In this document: positions 37,601-51,000 of the stretch, in pieces | Position numbering within the stretch: the first letter of the stretch is position 1 | How the letters are laid out: each line of letters starts with the position of its first letter | Assembly: GCF_016545825.1 (NCBI RefSeq) | Contig: NC_052620.1 | Location: 13,640,001 to 13,704,000 of the forward strand | Direction: 5' to 3' | DNA from: Eucalyptus grandis | Lineage: Eukaryota; Streptophyta; Magnoliopsida; Myrtales; Myrtaceae | DNA length: 64,000 nt | Translations under genes and position numbers: made by a program | Notes under the pieces: generated by a model | The model's database searches: none | What the model saw: only the letters and a program-made list of their open reading frames with translations | What the model was told of the DNA's origin: nothing

Positions 37601-40423
37601 ATATGGTGTTATGCTGGTGCTGCATGAAGCATTCATTTATTTATACTCGTGCTTAGGTTTTACAAATACTCATCTGGCTTCCCTTTATTGATGGATCATT
37701 CAGGGATCAGAGTCTGCTGATAGCAAGGATTTACCATTTTCAACATGGGCTTTTATAAGCACCATTGCTTTTGGGATTATCTTGATATTTTACATTGACA
37801 ATATTGCGGAGGAGAGGTACCTTAATAAGGATTTGGTCATCTGAGATTAATATCCTGTGGGTTCTCATGGCATGTGAATTAATGGTTGTCTTTCAAAAAT
37901 ATGATCGTATCTCTCTGGAAAGTTGTACTTGGTGGTAGACAAACTCTTGGAGAGCACGCTTCATAGCAGATAAAAAAACCTTTCATGACCAGACTTCTAC
38001 CCTTTAAACGAAAATCTGCTCATTATTTTAGGCCACATTCCCTCCTTAATCTGCCATTTCGGCATAAAGTAATCAAGCTCTTGAGTCTAGTAGCATAGAG
38101 CTGACCTTTACGAGTATCAACATTGGGCAATGCCATTTCAACTTTCAAGTGACGTAATTGTTCTCTTATCAATGTTCTTCTAACTAGACAGACCTATTCA
38201 GCCTTGTTTAATAGAATCACCATTCACATAGTAGGATCTGACAATTTTTAAAACAAGGAAAAACATGTAGGATTATATAGGATTCCTATTGAATCAGTTT
38301 ATGTATTAATCTACTTTATTCAAAATTGAAATTTGCATAATTTGGTATTTTAGTTATGGAATATCTTCTGTTCTTTCTCTTTTGACTTTTTGGAGTTTTA
38401 ATCTCACACAATATCATAGCTGGTAAATTTTGATGACAATTCTAGTTGATTTCTTGTTAGAAACTTATTCAGTCTTACAATGCAATCCATCAAGCATCCC
38501 CATTGATTCTAAGCAGAATGAGATTTTATCAACCTTGAGTTCAACTCTAGATGGAGGAACCTGGTCTTGTTTGGTTTTCTTTCATATTCCATCTTGGTAC
38601 GGACAAAATCAAAGAACAATGGCAGGCCAAGGATCCAAGCTCCTGCCCTCTCGGAACGAGTGCCCCTTACTTAGCAGTCAGTGCAAAGAAATGTTTAGAT
38701 CTGTGGTATCAAGTAATTTAAATTATAAAGCTTCACTTCTGGGGATAACTGCTGACCTGTGCCGAAGAGTCTTGAAGCACAGCCTTAAACATTGGAGGGT
38801 GCACACTGACTACTTTGCAAGACTAAAATTTGTGTCCATGGTATAATTACTTTATATAGGTTACCCACCTTATGAAATCAATTTAACCAACCAGCGAGTT
38901 CGACTATTCCAACCATTTAAATTGTTGATCAGTAAAGTACAAGCTGACTGGCTCTTACACCAGTGCAAAAGCCTTGCAAGACGATATTTTGTCATATTCT
39001 CACCATTTTGATGTTTTCACCTATCTGCGTTTGCACTTACTAAGGCGACTTTTTATGGTCTGCTCAATGATTGTCTCTTCTGAGGTTCTTTAGGCTCCAA
39101 ATGCCTAGAGTTCAAACCCTGATGATGTAGTTTGTCTGGCAAGTTCTTGAGTTATATGAAGATCTGATGTTTGTTAATGTGGATTACCTTGTTGACAACT
39201 CTTACAATTTGTCTCCCTGCAGATTGCACATGGTTTTTTCTTCTCCACGTCATCTGATGGTAGCTGGTGGATGTATCATAATCATGGAGATTGTTTACCA
39301 AGTGGACTTTTCTCTTCTGGGGTTTCTAATTTGTGCCTTAATACTGGGCTTTGGTAAGCTTGGAAACTCTTGATTAACAATGAAGCAACACCAAAAAATA
39401 TCATCTTAAAAGGAACCAATGTTTAGTTTGTACTGCCAAACCAATACGAAATACATGTGAAAAAGGTAAGTTTTTTGTGTAACTTAAATGGTCACTGCTC
39501 ATTCATATGCTAGATGAGAAACTAATGGGCATCAAGGCCAGTATATGAGCAATAAAGTTGCAATTTACCATGGCTCAATCTTCTTAAGAAAAATAATATG
39601 TTAAATCTGGTGTATTAAGCAGAAAGTTTCAGTCAAAAGATTGTGCGAGCTATAAGCTTTTTAAAATTCTGGTTATTTTTTACCCAAAAATAAAATAAAA
39701 ATCTAGTTAATTTTCTTCTTATGCATTTTCCATCTTTGATTCATCTTAACTATGAGGGAAAGTTTAATCAAGTAATGGAATTGGAGAAGCATTTTTTGCT
39801 CCTTGGTTTTTAGTTGTCAAATACATTTGAGAGATATAATAGCTTGCTGTGATCTCTAGGTTGGTTTCAAACATTGGTATTTTTACTAGATTATTTGATG
39901 TGGTGAACTAACATCTTGTCAATCTAAAGAAAGTTTAACATTCCGGGTTTCCATTTATGGGATACCTGGAGATTTCAACTAGTCAAAGCTGCTCTTCTAA
40001 GAAGAAATGTCCAGTTATTTTCTTCTGTTTCTAAACTTCTTTCTGCATTCGTAGAAATGAGGAGGTATTTTATGCTTGTAATATAGCTTTAAGCCCATTA
40101 GAAGATGGTGGGAAATGGGAGTGCCCAATTGATTATATATACACAGATGTAAACAAGCTTCTTTTTGTTAACAAACTAGCGTTTGGCATCATTGTTACTT
40201 TGCAAACTACTTCCCACACTCTGCCTGGCGTATTCCATCTAAATGGGTTTAACATCATCATTATGCACCTTTTATGGCCACAGCTGATATGTGAATAATG
40301 AATTTTGTAGGGATACATGCAGCAACTTCTTTACAGCGTCCTAGAGGAGATTCTCTCCAAAAATCAAGCCTTTCTGATGACATTTTTGGGGACCAAGTAC
40401 AGATGTCCCCACTTCCAACTTGA
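34641..40423 (+). CDS. ZnT5/MTP12 N-terminal-half-like multi-pass membrane protein, frame apparently broken
   Basis: Exons by splice signal: 34641-34690, 35307-35499, 35604-35689, 36290-36374, 36944-37029, 37227-37354, 37496-37581, 37704-37816, 39223-39353, 40311-40423 (TGA). Hydrophobic spans are encoded in order: SVVLFIFCCLVPATILFLFL, then VINGAITAFYFVLW, KLCGPLRALMAEYSGAVLGV, AMVASFYLLSQGWAMASYF, TIAFGIILIFYIDNI, HLMVAGGCIIIMEIVYQV. The CGPLR-(E)(Y/H)S and FYIDNI-type blocks resemble the N-terminal membrane half of animal ZnT5 and plant MTP12, which works in zinc delivery to the Golgi. There is no cation-efflux domain downstream; the frame ends with a soluble tail. From exon 5 to exon 7 the frame does not hold: exon 5 ends in a phase that meets a stop in exon 6, exon 6 shifts frame near 37,303, and exon 7 near 37,523. 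So this is a pseudogene, a mis-read sequence, or has splicing I did not see. Confidence 0.6.
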
Positions 40424-43400
40424 AAGTTCTTTATGAGGTTTGAATGAATGTTGGATGAACCCATAGTTGCTCACATAGCTTTGTCTTATTGATTCCTGTG
40501 TTCTGATATAAGTTGGGACTCTATCGACAGTTGATGTGACATCCGCAATACCTTCTCTGCGAGCGTAATTGAGGTAATAGTTCTAGTGGCGTTTAATATT
40601 GAATTATTTAGAAATTATTTTCATAGGCCATAGATTGGTTGCCCCTTTGGAATGAAGTTCAACTGAAGAGAAACAATCCTATTAAGGTCACATATCGACA
40701 TTGTAAGCCCTTGAAGTAACATCCATTTGACTTCATATTTCCAAATAAGTATCCGTCCTAAATTCTAACAAATTCAGACGCATCAAGCTGAGGGTCTGAT
40801 CACATCTTATATCTTTCTATAACTAAAACTCTTCCTTATCTTTTTGAACATATTTTACCCAAGAATGTCATGCAGACATTCTCATTTAAGAATTTTTTAA
40901 CGGTCACCGTAATTGTTTCTATTTCATTGAATAACTTGGCTGTTTTCTCTGCTGACAGTTCCATTCTTTATGCAGTGCCATTCTCGAGTTTTTTTTCCAT
41001 CTGGCCTGAAATTCTGTTGGAAGATATAAGCTGCTAACTTCTCACATCAGTTGTCATGGTTGGTTCGTGATATGACCTTGCAAGACAAAGATGAATAAGT
41101 TGTCTTCTTTACCCGGTAATGAGAAGAAACTTCCTGGCATATTACTCTGACCTAGACTTAATCTTAACAGGAGCCAATTTTTGTTTTGCCGCTTTGCATC
41201 ACATGGGGTAGCCTAACTTTTAGTATCTGAGACATGACGCCTGTATAGATTTATATCAAAAGGAGTTACTTTGTAGGTTGCGCCTTGTCAATGATGACCT
41301 TATTCTTCGCCTTTGGCAATTTATACAAGTGTGCACGTGCTGATCATTTGAATGAAAATGTATGAACCTTTATTAAGTAAAACTCCCGTCCATATTTTCC
41401 AAGGAAAAGAACAGCAACATCTGTGTGTTACAAGGTCTGCTTTTACTCTGGTGTAACAATGTCGTAGTACTTTTTATTAATATATTTTTAAACATCAAAT
41501 GATAAGCAGTTCTCTCGTCTTTATGTCGCAATTTTTCTATAGGGACAATGAATATTGTCTACAAACTTCTATCAGATAGTAAATCTCAATTTTATAAGGT
41601 TCAATGTATGAAAATTATCCCAAGCTTTCTGCAATCCTTTTGCATTGTCCTTCCTTTATTACCCGGCGATTGTTTCTTTTTCCTTTTTGGTGTTTTGTTG
41701 TAGTTGGCTTAATTGAACTAATTAAGTGATCTGTACATGGTATGTAGCAACCAATGGAAGAAGGAGCCCAATAAAAATTTGAAGTGGCACATGAGATTCA
41801 CATGAGATTCACTTGAACCCAGTTCAATTTTTATCTCAAATCAATACCATTTGAAGAATGACCAGTAAAGTACTTCTCTCGTTGTCTTATAAGGGCTTGC
41901 ACGGCCACATTTGGGTATTAGGAAATACTGTAAAACGAGCGGAAGAAAAGAGCTAAGAAGCTTAGAAAGCAACGATGTGAAGGAGTCATCCAGAATTAGA
42001 ACCAAAGGTGTAAATGTGTTGGATTTGCTGGGTGTCCTGTTTCCAAATCATACTCGTTTGGGGCAAATTTTGGTGACAACTTAATTAAATCCTTTATGGA
42101 AACCATGCAATCAATCTGTTCCGAAAGAATTCGAATGTAGACCTGCCGAGTCTATGCTACTGCAAGCTAGCGTACGACAAATTTGCCATGCTCGAGTTTG
42201 CCATGGTCGAATCCGACGGTCCATGTTTGACAAGCTGATAAAAAATGCCTGGAACTAATGGTTAACATGACTGTCGGCAATTTCCCTATGCACCTGGTCA
42301 CGAGAGGGTAGAGCTATGGCTGATCTAATCAGCACCATCCTATGGCCCATGCAAGCTTAATGGCATTAGAAGCACATGGATATGTACGAACGACTTTTAG
42401 GTAAAAGCTTAACCATGTCAGGGAACATTTTGGGATTATCAAACGCATCCTACATGCTTCGGGAGGATGACATCATTTGTGTATCCACTAATGACGGAAC
42501 ACCAAATGTTCTCGTTATTTTCTACCTATAAATATTATTCATCTAATGCATTTTAATATATGATCGGCTCTTTGAAAGGTCCTCAAAACTTCTCCCGCAA
42601 GCATAGTGCATCGAGTCAATTTTCTTTTCAAATAAAGCTTCTCACTTTTTTAGGTAAAAAAATAGATAGATTTTGTCCCGTTTCAAAATCTGTTAGCCCC
42701 ACATTCTGTAGCAACATATCAACCTTTTCTATTAAATAATTTGATATAAGGGCTTTTACAAGTCCGACTCAGCAAAAACCACCGATGGCCCAAATCTTTC
42801 TTTTTTCAAAGAAAAAAGTCGACAAATTGAAATGAATAGAATGTATTTGATGCTGTAAAATAGCTTATCTATTTTTGGGAAAAGGATACATCGATAGAAG
42901 ATCCGATCGTTAAGATTGAACAAGACTTATGGCCCGTGCTATACGCCGGAGAACAACATATTTTTATATTGTAGTACATATAGTACATAACAAATTTGGA
43001 GATAGATAAATTAAATAAGGATCATAAAATAATTTAATATCAAATCATGCAAAAAAAAAAAAAATGTAACATGACATGACGTAAAGGAAGTGAAAGAAAT
43101 TGTTTTCGAGTTGGACGACATGGTAAACAGAAGCCAAACATATGATCAACAATCAGTTTACTTTTCCTATCTTGATGCTACAACGGACGGAGTTATCATT
43201 TCATGTAGTTGGGTCATCACGAAACTTATTTATTTATTTTTGTATATTTTAAAAATGATCTTATAAATTTTCACATGTCACCTCGTAAAATCTGTTCGAA
43301 TAAAATGACACCAATGCAGAAAAAATATGTTTATACATCTGAAATCATAGGATAAGTGATTTTCGGTTAATACTGTATATATCAACTTATTTGATTAACT

Positions 43401-43557
43401 TATTGGTATTAATTTAATATTTCAATACAAATGATAAAAGGAAAATAGATGGTACATTCACGCGTCATTTTGAAAATTTTCATGCAAGGCAACCATTTCA
43501 GTGCTATCTAGATATTTCTTATGTTTTTTCATTTTAGTCAATGTACTTTTTTCGAAT
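40424..43557. other. Long intergenic stretch, no gene recognised
   Basis: 3' flank of the transporter-like gene followed by AT-rich DNA. It has almost no ORFs above 60 codons on either strand. I looked for the histidine-rich loop and the cation-efflux motifs that would complete an MTP12 protein and saw none. Confidence 0.55.
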
Positions 43558-43720
43558 GGATAACTCTTCATAGATTGCGTGAGGTGGAGTGGCGTCCAGA
43601 TATTAGATAAAAGTATTTTTAATTAATAAATAATTATTTCTTCGAAATGAAAAGGCCAAGAAAAAGTACAAAGGATGGAAGCAGAGGGAAGTGAGGTGGC
43701 AACCACTAAATGAGCCACGT
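43558..43720. repeat. Source of the patch found at 26.9 kb
   Basis: Parallels 26,895-27,059 in the same orientation. Together with 47.15-49.48 kb it brackets the PP2C gene, so the copied segment once spanned PP2C and later lost it, or both patches were copied separately. Confidence 0.6.
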
Positions 43721-44249
43721 TTCAGCCCCCTTTATGGAGCACCGAACTACCATAATAGTGTTAGATGAGATGAGTAACATGTGACCAAATAAAATAGTTA
43801 AGAATTATTGGAAAATCTCATCTCACTTTGCTTAAGAACTACTATAAGCATAAATATAAATCATGCACTCCAATATATTGGCATTGAATCAATTGTAATC
43901 ATTATACACATTAAAGAATCAGCACACAAAAAAAAAAAGTATTTCTATGTTTCCAAATGCCTTCATTATAGCTCAACAATTACAGTACCATTAATAATTT
44001 TACAATGTCATTTCCCGTGTCGTATTATCATCATCTCAATCAAAATTTAATTATTTCAATACATAATTAAAGTTCTTGAAAACGGATGGTATAGTCATTA
44101 TAGTAATTGTTATATAAATCACTTTCTCGTACCTTTCACAAATGAAATAAACATCATGCACAATGGAGTAATCAGAACATCATGATTATGAAACATGAAT
44201 TCCATAAAATAAAAAAAATGTGATTGGTTCGGTTCAAATTTCAATAGGC

Positions 44250-45339
44250 TGAAAATCATGTTACCTCGGTAGCCGCCTCGTATCCCCGGTGTCCTATTCC
44301 AACCGCCACCTTCATTTGTCGGCGTTGAAATGAAAGCCGAGAGCAGAGATTCCTGGAATAAACCGCGCCGCAATCGTTGACTTTTCTCCCGACATCCTCC
44401 GCCACCCACAAGCAATCGAGGACTCCAGTAGAACGCCGCCACGTGTCGCTCCCGCGTTCCTCCGCGTCCCCGGCGGCAGGCCCCCACCACCGGGCAACCG
44501 GGTTGACCTCGGGGTCGCCAGCACGCAAACGCTCGCGCAGCGCACGCATTCTTGTTTTCCTCGTCGCTCAGAAGAAGAAAGATTCCAACTTTTGCTCAGT
44601 TAAGGTATGCGCTCTCGCTTGGGTCTTCTTGGGTCCGGAATCGTATTCACTCCTCTGTGGAGCGAAAGGCTTCTTTCGAAGGCAGAATCGTTCAAAAGAT
44701 TTTGGGTAGGATTCGGGGCGTTCAGGTTGCCAGAAAGCAACGGCAAGCATATAATTCGCGGGTGCCCACCAATCATTTTCTTTCTTACTGGATTTTGCGC
44801 CTTTTCTTGTTTTCTCGTTTTCCTTGTTTCCCCGTCTCTTCCTGCATAATTTATCATCTTTTTCACAGTGGAGCATATGCGTGTTTCATGTGCTTTGAGT
44901 TTGGAGGGGTATGTTTCCTAACGACTCTTTCAGGGTTGGTGGTTTGGTGATTTGTGCATATGAGTTTTAGCTACTCTTGTTCTTGTGGGTTTGGAGTTGT
45001 GTGGTCTTCTTGCTTCATTGGATTGGTGGGGATATGAGTTTTCGGGAACTTTAGGTTCCGGTCTGATTTTCGGGTTCTCTACATTGGGGAAGAAGTTTGA
45101 ATGGTTTTCTGGGGTTGGAAGTATTTGTGTCTGAATTCTTTACTCTTGCCCAGGTCTGTCGTCACATGTTCAAGGATTCGTCGCTGGGAAGAGGCTGATA
45201 TTGCAGATAGACCTGGTACAAGCCAGTTGGGTTGGGGGTTTTGCTATTGCAATTGCACCGTTTGTTTGTCTGCCTAAGACAAAGAGACTTGTTTTAAAAC
45301 CTTTCATCCGTGAGAGTGAGTTCTTGTTTTGAGGAGAAT
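44250..45339 (+). promoter_or_regulatory. PP2C promoter and 5' leader with an intron
   Basis: GC content rises at 44,250-44,560, as at plant promoters. A candidate leader exon ends at 44,604 with AGTTAAG before a GTATGC donor, and a matching acceptor TTGCCCAG lies just before 45,155. No TATA box could be assigned with confidence. Overlapping ORFs here on both strands are not supported as genes. Confidence 0.4.
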
Positions 45340-47157
45340 ATGGCTCCAGAGAGCAATCACCCATGTCCACCTTCATCGTTTGAAGCTAATTGTGGAAAGG
45401 GGAATTTGGCGGCTACAGATGATGAAAAGGGGAAGTTCTGATGAACCAGAATCAACTGAGGATAGGAAGGCCCCCAAGACACCACATGAGCTCCTCTCAG
45501 TTGTCTTCCGCTGTTGAATTGGTTAGAACGTCTTTTTTGTTGCTGCTCATGAACATCTTTAATTACCGGTTTTTTGACAATGTGCCTATATATGATTGTT
45601 TTGCTTAGTCGCCTGCAGAATTTGGTTGGCAACTGATATCATCTTGTTTATTCTCCCTAATTAGGAATTGAGACTGGAGTAGTTACTGTAAAGCCATCAT
45701 CAGATGAACATCCTCGTTTTGTACCGGTGTTCCGCTCTGGAAGCTGTTCTAACATTGGGCAAAAGAAATATATGGAGGATGAGTACATCTGCATAGACAA
45801 CCTTCTCGGACAATTAGGTGCAGCAGCAGAATCTTCTTGTCCTGGAGCTTTCTATGGGGTGTGTAATCTGACTGTTATGATTGTGGATGAGGATTTGTTA
45901 TTACTGGTTTCATGAACAGTTTAGTTTGGCCTATCACGTCAACAGTTGGTTTATTTTATGGAATGCAACCAGATGTTTTATTCTACTGTTTCTCCATCAC
46001 TTCAGGTGTTTGATGGCCATGGTGGCACTGATGCAGCTTTATTTGTCCAAAAGAACATTCTGAGGTTTATAGTTGAGGACACCCATTTCCCGGTCTGTGC
46101 GAAGAAGGCTATGAAGAGTGCTTTCTTGAAAGCTGATAGCGCATTTGCCAAAGCAGATTCTCTCGACAAGACCTCTGGTACCACCGTTTTGACAGCCCTT
46201 ATTCGTGGAAGGTGAAAGGGTTGAACTTTATCCATTCTGTTTCACTTTAAATAAAATCATGGTGCATTAGTGGTTCTTGTAACTTCATTGCCAGCAGTTG
46301 ATGATTCAAGCATTTATGCTTTGACCAGGGAGCAATTGCTCTTAGAAGTTCATAAGACTATTTTAGTAGGATTTGAGCATCCTCTACAGTGAATTTTGTA
46401 TGATTCTGTGGATCAATTGTTCTTAAAGAACTTAGAAAATAAGATTTGCCTGGCAAACTGTATCTGTCTATACTGATCTGAGGTTCCTGAGCGAGCTTTT
46501 ACTGTAAAACTGTTTCATTGAAAGATTTTAATAATGATCATTCTTTCTATCTGCTTGCTCATAATTGGAGTAACTCCTGAAACGTGCTGCTCCTTTTCTT
46601 TTTTCAGGACAATGCTGATAGCTAATGCAGGGGACTCTAGGGCGGTATTGGGGAAGCGTGGAAAGGCAATTGAACTGTCCACAGACCATAAGCCTGATTC
46701 TACATCAGAGCGACCCAGAATCGAGAAACTGGGTGGTGCTGTTTATGATGGTTATCTAAATGGTGAAATATCTGTTGCACGGGCCATTGGAGACTGGCAC
46801 ATGAAACGCCCTGAAGGCTCACCCTGTCCTTTGACTGCGGAGCCGGAGCTGCGGGAGAAGGTGCTCTGTGAAGAGGATGAATTCCTAATTCTTGCCTGTG
46901 ATGGCTTGTGGGATGTGATGAGTAGCCAATCTGCTGTTACAATTGTGAGGAAGGAGCTAATGAATCACAACGATCCTGAGAAGTGCTCGAGGGAATTAGT
47001 TCGACTGGCACTTAATCAGAACACGCTTGACAATCTGACAGTAGTAGTTGTATGTTTTTCATCAGATCCACCTCGGCTCGAGACACCGAAGTTAAAGAGA
47101 AGCATATCCGTCGAAGGTATGTGTCTTATTCGGGATGCGATGGACAATAATTCGTGA
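45340..47157 (+). CDS. Protein phosphatase 2C (PPM family)
   Basis: Well-supported exons: 45665-45858, 46006-46211, 46608-47157 (TGA). They carry all PPM motifs: [47 protein letters not shown] and DNLTVVVV, with the metal-binding aspartates and the glutamate present. Close to the plant group of AtPP2C27/49-like Ser/Thr phosphatases, which need Mn or Mg ions; substrates here are unknown. The first coding exon is uncertain. The ATG at 45,340 opens a frame that stops at 45,439-45,441, while the frame that joins exon 45,665 in phase through the donor after 45,521 has a TGA at 45,515-45,517. Either the 5' exon has small indels or the true start or splice differs. The gene is convergent with NOC4, 850 bases away. 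Confidence 0.85.
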
Positions 47158-48008
47158 TTGGGAGTAAAATCATAATTCATTCTTCATAACTTAGAAGAGG
47201 AAGGAGCCTTACTGTGTCTTACGGACAAAAGGGCCATCATTCGCCGTCATGCCATTGTGTAGCGGGCCATTGATGTCGGGGGAAAATAACAAATGTTTGC
47301 CAGTCATATTTAGCTGAGTACATCTTAACATAAGATTTTGTTCATCTTAGATCTGCTGTACAAGTAATGGTTAATTTCTCTCTCTCTCTCAACCTAGCAC
47401 TGAATTAGTGTTATGTGAACAAGTATATTCATACCAAATCTGGATTGCTTTGATCCTTCGCTGATTATAATGGATATGTAACAGGTCTTCTTTGTTCAAA
47501 CAAGACTACCTAAGCACTGCTGAAATAGCAAATACTGACAAACTTGCGGCACGTATAACTGTTAACTTGCAGGTTCCATTTGCTGGGCTGAGTTATCATA
47601 CTCTGTTTCAAGTACCAGGATCCCGAAATACTCCAAACTAAGTAAAACAAGACTTACTTGCAGCTTTCACAATGCACATCTTGGCATCTCGTCCAGATGC
47701 ATGCAAAGATCGTATCCTTCATAGCAGGATAATGATCTCAAGTAACAAGTGGCAGGAGAATCTACAGAGTGCACGAACATATTTCAAAATTTCAATCAAG
47801 ATAAATTATTGAGCAGAAGAATTGCACGAACAATTTTTTAATGTGCTCACGTCTTTTCGAAGTTAATTTACAACAAGATTTGGATAAAATATTTCTGTAA
47901 AATTGCTATAAGGTACTAAACTGCAACTTAGGTCAAAAAATCTTTGGCAGTGATGACCAGGTATGCCTGCATGAGATCACAGCGAAGGCAGATGAGAGCT
48001 TTTAGTCA
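47158..48008. other. Shared 3' intergenic region of PP2C and NOC4
   Basis: No gene. It holds the 3' ends of two convergent genes, and its sequence is copied at 27.06-27.9 kb. Confidence 0.6.
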
Positions 48009-51000
48009 TCAGGTTATTCCATTCACTCGCTGACGTTTCAGAGATTTGTCAGCGTGATCTTCAGTCATATTTGTAGTTATATCATCATCGTTGGAATCCA
48101 TTTTCTCCCCATTTTCATAATGGAAAGTCCAACCAGGAAAATCAGATTCTGAGAACAAAGACGAGGGCGTTGCTTTATAAAATGCAAGGGGCACCTGTTT
48201 TACCCTTCGTCTCATCTGCGGAGGGGTACAAGAAATGGTTATGGAGAGAGCTGATATCACATAATACAATTAAAGCGACAGAAAATATAACATATGATTT
48301 TGATTGATACATCAACAGCATATTTCCTGAATAAAACAGACTACATTAGTGGAATGCGAAAGGCAAATTTGAAAATCATTGAAAAGCAAAAGACCCAATG
48401 TACTTGACACACAAGCTCCTTCCTCAACGTATGCAGGACATGTAAATCAGCCATGAGTTGCAAAGAACAAACATAAAAAGCAAAAAAGCCTGCCCCCAGA
48501 ACAGATTCCAATCTAGCTGTTCGCCAAAGAAATAGAGAAGACAAAACAGACCGAGACAAGAAGTACAAAAGTGAAGCAAAATAATGGAGGCGGATAGTAG
48601 TATGAATTATATCTTAAGCAACATCACCACAGATAGATGAATTATGGAATTTGGAGACTTGAAAGTAACTTTACCTCCTCTGCAAATATAGTTCCATATG
48701 AACCAGAACTAAAATCTTTAATGGCGACTTCTGTTGTCTTAGCCCGGACTGTCAAATCATTCTCCAATGATAAGACGAACCTAATATTCACAGGAAAAGG
48801 AGTAAAGTTAAAAGCAGGAGGTAGAGTGCACTAAATTATAAGAGGACGTGGCTCCCATACCTTGATACTGGAGGACAGTAATGGTGTCGTAACGTATCAA
48901 TTTCCCAAAGTGAACTTCCTGCAATGCGAAATGTCATCACTCATCAGCAAGTTACAAAACAAAGAATGTTATTCTGCCATGTAAATGCCAATTTTTCTTC
49001 AATTAAATAAGTTAAATTAAGCATAAGATGTAGAAAAATTTAGCATGCTTACTCATTGCATGAGTCTTTACAGGATTAACTTCAGTATCCCGGAAATGAT
49101 CAAAACTGCGTTTTTTAGACAAAAGCATGCCAGTTGAGTCATTTCCATTGCCAGCAGTCTGCTCTTCCAATTTCAGATGATCCTTGGCCTCAGACTCACC
49201 ATCTTCCTGCATATCTCAACAAATATGTGTGTGTGAGAGAGAGTCTATTTCTTTGGCGGGTGGGGTGGGGATAGGCAACCACAGAAGCATCATTCCACTA
49301 AACTTAAAGGTAAAGCTTCCTTCAAAGAGTCCTGGTAGAAGCTCAGGAAAAAAAAATTAAGTTCCAAGCCTACAACTCCTGTTCTTATACATCGGTATGT
49401 TACCCAAACTAAAAGAGACACCATTTCACCAAAATTAAAGGTCAATCTGCTTTTAAGAATCAGCTCAGACAAAAATTTTAAGCTGCAACCATACAATCCA
49501 TCCTTCCCACAAGACAGTACAAAATTCTCAGAAGTCAATTATTTAGAGGAGATATGTCCATCAATGGCGAACATAATGTAAGTTATCAAACCATCATGAT
49601 GGAGATGCCTGTAATGTGAAAAATAACTGCATTTTTTCAAAAGAGAGCCTACAAGCCACTAAAACATGGGTCCCACACATATTGGCCTCCAATGCAGTAA
49701 AATGCCACAAATCACATTTGGGAATATTTAACAAACATGGAAGCTTTTTCCCAATCCTTCAGGTGCTCAAATAGCATGAAATACCACTCTGAATGCACCC
49801 TACGATATGCCATTAGCTAGACACCAACATCATCAATAAGTCATTACTTTCTTCCTCTATACAAAGAACCAAAAATCCAGGTTGATATAAGGCGTTGCTA
49901 AATGCAATGGCCCTTCTTTATTGACAAGCACAAATTGCCAAAGCAAGCAAGTTGAGAGGCATGCAACATTCTCTTTCAATTACATTGAGTATCCTTAAGT
50001 TCGTAAAAATCAGAATATTTTCTTTCAAGTGAGATCCATAGAATATATAGTTTTCAAGTTAGGACACTGCCCAAAAACAGGTCTACTTCATTTCAAAAAC
50101 AGTATATGAATCATTAGCGTTTCACATAATGTAATAATACTACTATATTACTACTTTGACCAGTCAAATTACAAATATCAACCTTTTTCCTAAAAGTTTA
50201 GATGCATCTTATAAAATATTCCAGCCCACTTAGGAGGGGACATGGTTACATTGTGGTTTTATAGAGAGTTAAAAAGAGTTCCAGAATAGACATCCCAGGG
50301 AATTGTAAGACCACATCCACCACATAGATGGTGAGATATATGAATAGCACATATCAGATGAAATATTACTTGAATTTCCAGAAATTATTTTTAAAAAAAA
50401 AAAAGGCTAAAGAAAAATCATGAATAATATTATATGCGAATCTAAGTGCCGACACTTGAGTATTGTGAAAGTTTCAGGAGTTGTATTTGAAAAATTCAGA
50501 GTGCATGAGCCTTGAGATTTATATTAAGTAAAAGAAAAAGTAAATTGAGGCAGGCCTTAAGGTAGTGGAATTAAAAAATAATAATAATAATTAAAGCCAG
50601 GCTCAAAGCCAAGTAAATACCCTGTGCACCAAACAGTTGATTGAAGGATGCCGTCGCAAGAGATTGTGGATAAGAGCAACAATAACCAGTGCCCCAGCTG
50701 GAGGCACAGAAAGTGCTAGTCGACTAAGTTTCTTAGCAAAAGCAGCAGCCAGATATGCTGGAAGGAGGGGTGATTTTAAGCAGGAATCAAGCAACTGCAG
50801 TAAACAATTAATGTATGGTCAGAAAGCAGTCCAAAGGTTCAGAAAAGCATGAATGCTAGATAGATTGTCTCCAATTTCAAGTTCATCCTCTTAGACATTC
50901 ATATATTTCTCGACAATATGAGCTAGTCAACATAAATGAAGCCAGTAAAGCATCCAGAAAATGTCAGCTTCATTTCAGGAAAGGTCCAAATCACTTTATT

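Noticed and set aside
40424..43557. Search for a cation-efflux domain completing an MTP12 protein
   Set aside because: No histidine-rich loop or membrane exons of the efflux family could be seen; the terminal exon at 40,311 closes with a stop.
44119..44950. Several overlapping ORFs on both strands upstream of PP2C
   Set aside because: They lie in the GC-rich promoter and leader region of PP2C, overlap one another in different frames and have no recognisable domains.
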